The notes under the pieces: model-generated | Seen by the model: only the letters and a program-made list of their open reading frames with translations | Told to the model about the DNA's origin: nothing | The model's database searches: none | Assembly: GCA_016207985.1 (NCBI GenBank) | Contig: JACQYX010000255.1 | Span: 1-5,135 of the forward strand | Source: Ignavibacteriales bacterium | Lineage (GTDB): Bacteria; Bacteroidota; Ignavibacteria; UBA10030; SZUA-254 | Direction of reading: 5' to 3' | Length of the DNA stretch: 5,135 nt | Shown here: positions 1-5,135 of the stretch, one piece after another | How the letters are laid out: each line of letters opens with the position of its first letter | Numbering within the stretch: the first letter of the stretch is position 1 | Translations under genes and position numbers: made by a program

Positions 1-1
1 C

Positions 2-166
2 ATATCGTCACAGCAAACGACATTTCATGATTCCTTGCTCGATCATATGATAGGGAAGTGGGTTCTTCAGAAAGTTAGACCTCCGACTTCTTACCGGATT
101 AATTCAAAGCCAGAAGTCGGAGGTCTTGCCCGTTCATGTGCGACTCATTTCCAACCTTGCAGCTAA
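2..166 (+). pseudogene. Truncated N-terminal fragment of a DUF1579-like/lipocalin-like protein (tentative)
   Basis: An open frame enters from the left edge and runs 54 codons to TAA at 164-166. Its first ~23 residues include HDSLLDHMIGKWVLQ. This resembles, from memory only, the opening of small DUF1579-like proteins, which begin with a '(D)SLxGxWVLxG' segment before a beta-barrel-like body. After that the frame enters the arms of the hairpins at 77-126 and 138-184. The residues there (RPPTSYRINSKPEVGG and so on) look like translated repeat rather than protein. No continuation of the family is seen before the next gene. I infer a gene cut short, possibly by arrival of the palindromic sequence or by a deletion ending there. 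The beginning lies outside the window. The alternative is that the match is chance and this is plain intergenic DNA. Confidence 0.3.
77..126. repeat. Perfect 15-bp inverted repeat (hairpin 1)
   Basis: The arms are 77-91 (AGACCTCCGACTTCT) and 112-126 (its exact reverse complement), around a 20-nt loop. The stem is strong and GC-containing in an AT-rich setting. No T-run follows either arm: TGCCCG follows on the plus strand, and AACTTTCTG on the minus strand. A classical intrinsic terminator is therefore not well supported. A palindromic interspersed repeat or the end of a small non-autonomous element fits at least as well. It lies just after the point where the upstream reading frame stops looking like protein. 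Confidence 0.85.
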
Positions 167-184
167 CATGGAAGTGAGTCGCAC
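138..184. repeat. 16-bp inverted repeat (hairpin 2)
   Basis: The arms are 138-153 (GTGCGACTCATTTCCA) and 169-184. All 16 positions pair except T148 with G174, which would be a G-U wobble in RNA. The loop is 15 nt. No T-run follows on either strand. It sits 11 bp after hairpin 1 and ends about 50 bp before the lipoprotein start codon. It would therefore lie in, or just before, that gene's leader. Its stem sequence differs from hairpin 1, so the two are not copies of one repeat. Confidence 0.85.
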
Positions 185-225
185 TTGAAACAAAAAATGC
201 TTAAATTGATTAGTAAAGTATAAAT

Positions 226-230
226 GGAGG
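226..230 (+). promoter_or_regulatory. Shine-Dalgarno GGAGG that selects the ATG at 236
   Basis: GGAGG lies 5 bases before the ATG at 236. It overlaps the codons just after an in-frame ATG at 224, which itself has no ribosome binding site in front of it. This favours 236 over 224 as the true start of the following gene. Confidence 0.75.
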
Positions 231-235
231 TTACA

Positions 236-1285
236 ATGATACAGTTAAATATACTATACCGATTTTGGCTTGCAATAATAATTATTACTGTCGGATGCCG
301 AAACAACACCGAAGTGGTTTCACCGGTAGAAGAAAATATCCTTACTTCGTTTACATGCACCGATACACTCGGGAACGCTATAAATACATTTGTTACGGGT
401 ACATCATTCTATCTCACATTCAATATGATAAATAAAACAGGAATGGACCAAATATATTTCTGGACAGGTCCGGCATCAGAAATCCGTATCCTACGCAACG
501 ATACGATCATAATTTCACAATACCAAAATGTGGGTTGGCCTCAAGTAGTTCAATACGACACACTAAAATCCGATTCCACACTTACAAATCGGTGGATAGC
601 TCCGAATATAGTGAAAGATTCTTTAGTCAAATTACCGCCCGGGAATTATGAAGCTGACGTTTGGGAAAACGCTCGATTTAAAAATGTCGATATAAAATAC
701 CCAAAGCGAATACCGATTACCATTCTTGATACCATTCAGGTTATTAGCGAGAAACCAAATATTTACATATACCCGCCGAAGCTCACAAACATTTCTATTA
801 AGTTGGAATTTCCTCTCGGTGGCTCAGTTATTCAGTCCATTCCAACATATTCTGATAGCTGGAATATTACAGTTGAGCCATCCGGTAGAATAAACGGAGA
901 GTACGATTACCTTTTTTACGAAAGCCGAAATCCTGATGCATTTCAATATTCTGCCGGCTGGATTGTTAGCAGAGATACACTTGCATCATTTTATTCTCAT
1001 CATCTACTTTGTGCCGGTTTCAGTCAACGTGAGAAAAACGATTTTATCGATTACTGGATACCGCGTTTAACCGATTATCCGTATTATGTAATCTACCCAC
1101 AATTTAATAACGACATTGATAAAGTAATCCGATTGAATATCTCGGAATCTACAGACGCCATCCTTCGATTGTTTTACGTAGTCAAGGGAACGACTGTGAA
1201 TACTGAAAAACTTATAACACCATCAACACCTGCGTTTAAGCGAAGTGGCTTTGTAGTAACCGAATGGGGAGTAATATTAAAATAG
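236..1285 (+). CDS. Probable lipoprotein with KPxIYxYP domain, function unknown
   Basis: This encodes a 349-residue protein of unknown function, probably exported. From Met236 the N-terminus has Arg9, a hydrophobic stretch (about residues 10-19), then TVGC with Cys21. This resembles a lipoprotein signal, although Thr at -3 is not the usual Leu. Residues ~35-165 look like a beta-sandwich, with an LPPGNYEADVW segment recalling the 'PGxY' strand of BsuPI-like inhibitor domains; that match is weak. Residues ~172-349 match, from memory, a widespread uncharacterised family. Visible marks are KPNIYIYPPK (174-183), DSWNITVEPSGRI, YDYLFYES, a DYWIPRLTDYPYY helix-turn and the closing FVVTEWGVILK. The protein looks complete. 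It converges on the kinase gene and shares no obvious operon. No convincing promoter was found; a TTGAAA at 185-190 has no good -10 partner. Confidence 0.85.
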   Translation: MIQLNILYRFWLAIIIITVGCRNNTEVVSPVEENILTSFTCTDTLGNAINTFVTGTSFYLTFNMINKTGMDQIYFWTGPASEIRILRNDTIIISQYQNVGWPQVVQYDTLKSDSTLTNRWIAPNIVKDSLVKLPPGNYEADVWENARFKNVDIKYPKRIPITILDTIQVISEKPNIYIYPPKLTNISIKLEFPLGGSVIQSIPTYSDSWNITVEPSGRINGEYDYLFYESRNPDAFQYSAGWIVSRDTLASFYSHHLLCAGFSQREKNDFIDYWIPRLTDYPYYVIYPQFNNDIDKVIRLNISESTDAILRLFYVVKGTTVNTEKLITPSTPAFKRSGFVVTEWGVILK

Positions 1286-1343
1286 TTGATCGATTATTCG
1301 GATCCAATAAGGTGTGAAGACTAATTTTACCCGAAAGCGTAGC

Positions 1344-1400
1344 AAGATGGAGTACACCTTTGGCCAAGCCATACCTTTGGCAAGAGGTGTGCTCCATCTT
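1344..1400 (+). terminator. Long hairpin between convergent genes, possible terminator
   Basis: Arms 1344-1368 and 1376-1400 pair over 25 positions with one G-A mismatch (1362/1382) and three G-T wobbles, around a 7-nt loop. The outer 16 bp begin AAGATGGAG and end CTCCATCTT. The hairpin lies 59 bp after the plus-strand lipoprotein stop and 12 bp beyond the minus-strand kinase stop. A short T-run (TCTTTTAC) follows on the plus strand, which supports termination of the lipoprotein transcript. The minus-strand side has no T-run, so bidirectional action is only inferred. Its size and form resemble the two hairpins at the left end, so it could instead be another palindromic repeat. Confidence 0.55.
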
Positions 1401-1411
1401 TTACAGCAAAT

Positions 1412-3925
1412 TTATTCTCTCGCCGCCGATAGCAAATCAGGATCGTTTCGATATTTTTCAAAATCCATCGCAGTCCTTAAATAGGCAGCATCATATTCGG
1501 GATTCATAGATTTAACTCGCTTAAACCACTTCAACATTTCACTTTTTTGTCCGATGACAGCATAAGCACGAGTTACTTTCATAATGACTTCTTCATTCGT
1601 TGAATCGAGCTGAGCTGCTTTCTCGATTGCCTTCAATGCAGCACTCTTGTTCCCGAGTCGTGCATTAAATAATCCGGCGAATGCGTATTGGTCGCCGTTA
1701 CCCGGATTTATTTTGATCTTTCCTTCCACAAAATTTAAACCGTCACTAAATGTCTTACGTGCATTGGTTTGTTTATTACCGAGAAGATACGTGACTCCTA
1801 AACAATAAAAAATATTATGATCATCTTGAAGATACTTCATCGCATCAGTCATGACAGATTCAGCTTGGGCAAACTTTTTATTTACTAAGAGAACCGAAAC
1901 AAGGGCATCATATGCTTTGGGATTCATAGGATTTATCTGTAGAGCAGATTGATAGTAATAAATAGCACTATCGAACTGAGCGATTCGTTCGTACACATAA
2001 CCAAGACTATAGACCGCCCATTCATGCTGAGGATTCAATTGATTCGCCCGACGAAAAGATCGGATAGCTTCCGGATAATTCTTAATCTGCCCGTATGCAA
2101 CACCCAAATTCAATGCATTCAGCCAATCGAGTGGATCAATTTCCTGAAGTTGTTTCAAATACATAACACCTTTTGCCGGCTCGCCCAATTCAAACAAGTA
2201 TAGATTAAGCCCTGTTTGTGGATCACCGCCGAGATCGGTGATGATCCCTAACTCAGCATATGCTTGTGCATAATTTGAATCTATTTGTAATGCTTTTTGA
2301 CAGTAATACTTTGCGTCGGATAAATGTTCCTCAGACGTGCCCCAACCTTGTCTGAAATATTCAACCCGTGAATTCGCAAGTGAGACTAAAGCAGGGACGT
2401 AGTTTGAATCCTTTCTTACCGCTTCGGAAAAAAATGTTATTGCGAGCAGATTATCATCCTTGTTATGTTTGTCTCGATAATATATTCCATGGAGATACGA
2501 CTCATAAACTTCCGGTGATGTTCGGTAACGAAATGTTTTACGATCGACAGGATCGAGGTCAAGCTGTTCAGCGATCTGATTTACGATTTCACGCCTGATT
2601 GTGAATATTTCGCCGCGTGCAATGTCGTAATTTTCTTTCCAGACCTCTTTACCGGCGTCGCTATCGTACATCGTCAATTTTATCTTCAATCGTGCTGCCA
2701 AAACCTGCATCTCACCCTTAATCAGGTATCGAACACCCAATTGTTCAGTAATCGTGCTGTCGCTTAATTTTGTATTTTTGAATAATGAAGAGCTTTTACG
2801 TGAGACTACTAAAACTTGTGGCAAATTTGAAAGATACTGATTAATCTCCTCAGCAAAACCAGCGGCAAAGTACTCATGCTCAGGTTCGCCGATATTTATT
2901 ATCGGTAGTACCGCTATAGATTTACTGAGAGTTGTAGTTGGCGGTTTGATGAGAAACGTTTTAAGTAAGAAGCCGACTAATGCGATCAGCAGTATCGCTC
3001 CCGGTATCCAGACGAACGATATTTTATTTTTTCTAACAATATATTTAATCGATTTCGTAACCGACTTCCAATCAGACTCAACGACTTGTCCCGTTGCTAT
3101 ACCAACCTGACTTTTAAGCTGTAATTGTTTCAATTCACCGACCAACTCATTCATATTTTGATATCGGTCTTTCGGATCTTTCTGAAGAGCGCGAGCAATT
3201 ATGAGTTTGAGATCGAAGGGGAGAGCGGTTCTGAAAGTTTCGACGGGTAGAGGATTTTCGTTTGTAATCGAGTATATCAACGCAGCATCGAACTCGCCCC
3301 GGAATGGGAGCTTTCCTGTAAGCATTTCAAAGAGCATAACACCTAACGACCAGACATCTGAACGTGCATCTACCTCTACACCTTGTGCTTGTTCCGGCGA
3401 CATATATGCAACTGTCCCAAGTGTTGTACCACTTTTTGTGAGATGAATCCCTCCTGAAAGTTTCGCAAGTCCAAAATCTATAATCTTAGCAATACCATCG
3501 TTTGTTATTAGAACATTTCCAGGTTTGAGGTCGCGGTGAATAATTCCACGCTCGTGTGCTTTTGCCATCCCTTGTGCAATTTGAAGTGCCAAATCGACTG
3601 CTTGATTTATTTCCATAGGTCCTTTATCGATTCTGTTTTTAAGCGAATCTCCATCATAGCATGCCATAACGATGTACATCGAGCCATCAGGGGTTTCATT
3701 TATTTCGTAGATAGCACCGATGTTCGGATGATCGATTACTGAGGCAGTCCTGGCTTCTTGGATAAAGCGCGACTTTTTTTCTTCATCCGTTCCTACATGC
3801 GGGGGAAGGAACTTCATAGCAACACATCTGCCAAGCTTGGTGTCTTCGGCACGGTATACTACGCCCATCCCGCCCTCACCTAACTTTTCAAGGATCCTAT
3901 AGTGCGATATAGTCTGCCCTATCAT
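1412..3925 (-). CDS. Membrane Hanks-type Ser/Thr protein kinase with TolB-like and TPR domains
   Basis: An 837-residue protein predicted to phosphorylate Ser/Thr on unknown partners. The N-terminal kinase domain (~9-270) has all core motifs. These are the glycine loop GEGGMGVV (16-23), the VAMK lysine Lys38, helix-C Glu57, HRDLKPGN (130-137, catalytic Asp132), DFG (150-152), and an activation segment with several Ser/Thr before SPE (176-178). It should be an active RD-type kinase. One membrane segment (~303-325) separates it from a TolB/adenylate-cyclase-associated-type domain (~335-456; SIAVLPIINI opening, EYFAAGFAEEI, VRYLIKGEMQ). About eight TPR units (~471-810) follow. With one membrane segment, kinase and TPR parts should lie on opposite faces, suggesting an external sensing or protein-binding half. 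Around 556-600 the TPR spacing is irregular. A ribosome binding site AGGAG lies 6 bases before the ATG. The target is unknown. Confidence 0.95.
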   Translation of the reverse strand: MIGQTISHYRILEKLGEGGMGVVYRAEDTKLGRCVAMKFLPPHVGTDEEKKSRFIQEARTASVIDHPNIGAIYEINETPDGSMYIVMACYDGDSLKNRIDKGPMEINQAVDLALQIAQGMAKAHERGIIHRDLKPGNVLITNDGIAKIIDFGLAKLSGGIHLTKSGTTLGTVAYMSPEQAQGVEVDARSDVWSLGVMLFEMLTGKLPFRGEFDAALIYSITNENPLPVETFRTALPFDLKLIIARALQKDPKDRYQNMNELVGELKQLQLKSQVGIATGQVVESDWKSVTKSIKYIVRKNKISFVWIPGAILLIALVGFLLKTFLIKPPTTTLSKSIAVLPIINIGEPEHEYFAAGFAEEINQYLSNLPQVLVVSRKSSSLFKNTKLSDSTITEQLGVRYLIKGEMQVLAARLKIKLTMYDSDAGKEVWKENYDIARGEIFTIRREIVNQIAEQLDLDPVDRKTFRYRTSPEVYESYLHGIYYRDKHNKDDNLLAITFFSEAVRKDSNYVPALVSLANSRVEYFRQGWGTSEEHLSDAKYYCQKALQIDSNYAQAYAELGIITDLGGDPQTGLNLYLFELGEPAKGVMYLKQLQEIDPLDWLNALNLGVAYGQIKNYPEAIRSFRRANQLNPQHEWAVYSLGYVYERIAQFDSAIYYYQSALQINPMNPKAYDALVSVLLVNKKFAQAESVMTDAMKYLQDDHNIFYCLGVTYLLGNKQTNARKTFSDGLNFVEGKIKINPGNGDQYAFAGLFNARLGNKSAALKAIEKAAQLDSTNEEVIMKVTRAYAVIGQKSEMLKWFKRVKSMNPEYDAAYLRTAMDFEKYRNDPDLLSAARE

Positions 3926-3931
3926 GAAAGA

Positions 3932-3936
3932 CTCCT
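3932..3936 (-). promoter_or_regulatory. Ribosome binding site of the kinase gene
   Basis: Read on the minus strand, AGGAG lies 6 bases before the ATG at 3925-3923. This supports that start, and the kinase fold also begins properly within the first residues (MIGQTISHYRILEKLGEGG). Confidence 0.75.
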
Positions 3937-4026
3937 AAAATGAAAGGAGATCGAGAGTGCACGCTTTGCATGAGGAAAAATAAAACCAACGATATAACAA
4001 TAATCAAGCCCTTAAATAAACGTTAA

Positions 4027-4055
4027 AAAATAAGTAGAATTCAATGAAATGTCAA
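4027..4055 (-). promoter_or_regulatory. Candidate sigma70-type promoter for the kinase gene
   Basis: On the minus strand, TTGACA (4055-4050, a perfect -35) is followed after exactly 17 bases by TATTTT (4032-4027, 4 of 6 to TATAAT). The expected transcript start is near 4020, giving a leader of about 95 nt. It lies in the gap between the aldehyde dehydrogenase stop and the kinase start, so the kinase could be transcribed independently of the gene before it. If the host is a Bacteroidota with the divergent primary sigma factor, this consensus would mean less. Confidence 0.5.
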
Positions 4056-4096
4056 GAACTGTCATATACCTATGTAATTAAAACTTTGATAAATGC

Positions 4097-5135
4097 TTAT
4101 GAATTTTTATGATAATCTCTTTCCAAATCTATTGATGTTAAGGATTCATTCAGATATCGGCTTTGATCGATGTTCATCCATCGCTCGTTTATTCGTCTGC
4201 GACAGATACGATGGATATTTAACAGGTGCCGTGTGGAGATATTATCGGTAGTACTGTTCTTACCACCGGAACCGCAACTTAAAGTAAATGAAGGAGGTAG
4301 ACTGTTGTACATGCCTCCCAATGCACCTTGGGTCGACGGAGTATTCACAAGAATACGAGCGACGTCTAAGGCGTTTGAAAAATATTCGATTTTCGCCGGA
4401 CTATTAGAATAAATTACGGCGGTATGACCGATACCACCGAACCGAGTAATTTCCATGCAACGCTCTATAGCCGCTTCAAAATTTTCTTCAATATAAAATG
4501 CAAGGATGGGAGCGAGTATCTCGGCAGAGAGAGGGCAATCTTTCGAAACTTTTGTAAGCTGAGCGATGAGGACTGTCGTATCTTTCGGGACTTCGATCCC
4601 TGCCATCTCTGCAATGCGCTGAACCGATTGACCGACAACAGCAGCAGACATCATGCTGCGCTCATGATCATATGCAATCCGACTAACTTTGTTTATTTCC
4701 TCTTCATTCATAAAATGAGCTTTTTGTTTTTTAAACTCTTCGATCACTATATCAGCGATACCTTGTTTAACAACGATTGCCTGCTCACTCGCACATATTG
4801 AGCCATTATCAAAAGTCTTTGACAATAAAATATTTCGCACCGCGAATGGGATATCTGCGGTAGCCCCGATGTACACAGGAACATTACCAGCACCTACTCC
4901 GATTGTCGGAGTTCCTGAGCTGTAACTCGCTTTAACAAGCTCACCGGTACCTGTTGCTAATATAAGCGCTAAACCACGATGACTCATCAGGTCTTTCGTA
5001 ATCATGAGATTTGGTTTCGATAACCATTGAATACAATTCTGAGGTGCACCCGCACCTAATGCAGCTTTGTAACATATCTTCGCAGTTTCAGCAACGCAAT
5101 TTTTTGCTGCAGAAGGTGAGCTGATAATAATCGGA
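4097..5135 (-). CDS. AdhE-like acylating aldehyde dehydrogenase, C-terminal 345 residues (gene runs off the right edge)
   Basis: Predicted to interconvert an aldehyde and its acyl-CoA using NAD and CoA, as the N-terminal half of AdhE does with acetaldehyde and acetyl-CoA. The frame stays open to the right edge. Residues before the in-frame Met codon at 5005 (IIISSPSAAKNC..., GAPQNCIQWLSKPN) match the AdhE family, so that Met is internal. Visible motifs by fragment residue: LILATGTGELVKASYSSG (57-74), GVGAGNVPVYI (79-89), TFDNGSICASEQ with the catalytic Cys at 114, GIGHTAVIYS (234-243), FTLSCGSGGKNST (283-295), RHLLNIHRICRRR (302-314). The gene ends ~31 residues after that last motif, with no iron-dependent alcohol dehydrogenase domain, so it is a single-domain enzyme. 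The tail (about residues 315-345) is not recognised. Substrate is unknown. No clear terminator follows; the kinase gene is next, 171 bp away. Confidence 0.92.
   Translation of the reverse strand, partial: PIIISSPSAAKNCVAETAKICYKAALGAGAPQNCIQWLSKPNLMITKDLMSHRGLALILATGTGELVKASYSSGTPTIGVGAGNVPVYIGATADIPFAVRNILLSKTFDNGSICASEQAIVVKQGIADIVIEEFKKQKAHFMNEEEINKVSRIAYDHERSMMSAAVVGQSVQRIAEMAGIEVPKDTTVLIAQLTKVSKDCPLSAEILAPILAFYIEENFEAAIERCMEITRFGGIGHTAVIYSNSPAKIEYFSNALDVARILVNTPSTQGALGGMYNSLPPSFTLSCGSGGKNSTTDNISTRHLLNIHRICRRRINERWMNIDQSRYLNESLTSIDLERDYHKNS

Noticed and set aside
1..60. Minus-strand start of a gene leaving the left edge (MSFAVTI...)
   Set aside because: Only seven codons are visible and there is no ribosome binding site. 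The plus-strand frame here looks more like protein.
77..184. CRISPR-like repeat pair
   Set aside because: The two units have different stem sequences and there are no regularly spaced direct repeats; each is only a self-complementary hairpin.
224..226. Upstream ATG as the start of the lipoprotein gene
   Set aside because: It has no Shine-Dalgarno sequence, and the GGAGG at 226-230 is placed for the ATG at 236.
163..360. 65-codon minus-strand open frame
   Set aside because: It overlaps the start of the lipoprotein gene antisense and runs into hairpin 2. It has no ribosome binding site and no recognisable protein character.
4089..4100. Hairpin at the aldehyde dehydrogenase stop as a terminator
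   Set aside because: The stem is only about 4 AT pairs (ATAA/TTAT) around the stop codon, too weak to terminate transcription.
4424..4801. 125-codon plus-strand open frame
   Set aside because: It is antisense to the aldehyde dehydrogenase, whose conserved motifs occupy the same bases. The translation is unlike any family I recognise.
5003..5005. ATG as the start of the aldehyde dehydrogenase
   Set aside because: The frame continues open to the right edge with residues that match the AdhE family, so this Met is internal and the gene is cut by the window.

Overview
The window is moderately AT-rich DNA carrying four protein-coding loci, two of them incomplete. Nothing in it identifies the species. 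A Hanks-type kinase fused to a TolB-like domain and TPRs, an AdhE-like acylating aldehyde dehydrogenase, and a lipoprotein with a KPxIYxYP domain together fit an uncultured bacterium of the Bacteroidota/Ignavibacteria/Calditrichota (FCB) kind. This placement is inference with low confidence.

Layout, left to right. Bases 2-166 (+) hold a short open frame whose first ~23 residues look like the beginning of a DUF1579-like or lipocalin-like protein. The frame then runs into two long, nearly perfect hairpins (77-126 and 138-184) and stops, so it is probably a broken gene remnant. A complete plus-strand gene follows at 236-1285. It encodes a probable lipoprotein with a weak BsuPI-like N-terminal half and a C-terminal KPxIYxYP domain of unknown function. 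A third long hairpin (1344-1400) lies between the convergent gene ends and may act as a terminator. The minus strand from 3925 to 1412 encodes an 837-residue membrane Ser/Thr protein kinase. It has its own ribosome binding site and a good sigma70-type promoter candidate in the 171-bp gap upstream. From 4097 to the right edge, also on the minus strand, lies the C-terminal 345 residues of an AdhE-type acylating aldehyde dehydrogenase. It stops after the aldehyde dehydrogenase domain and has no fused alcohol dehydrogenase half.

How the genes relate. The kinase and the dehydrogenase share a strand, but the promoter between them suggests the kinase can be transcribed alone. The lipoprotein is convergent with the kinase. 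No shared pathway can be shown from this window. I see no CRISPR array, RNA gene, transposase or clear defence system. The items most worth a second look are the tailless paired hairpins next to a truncated gene, the single-domain AdhE-like enzyme with its C-terminal tail, and the lipoprotein's uncharacterised domain.
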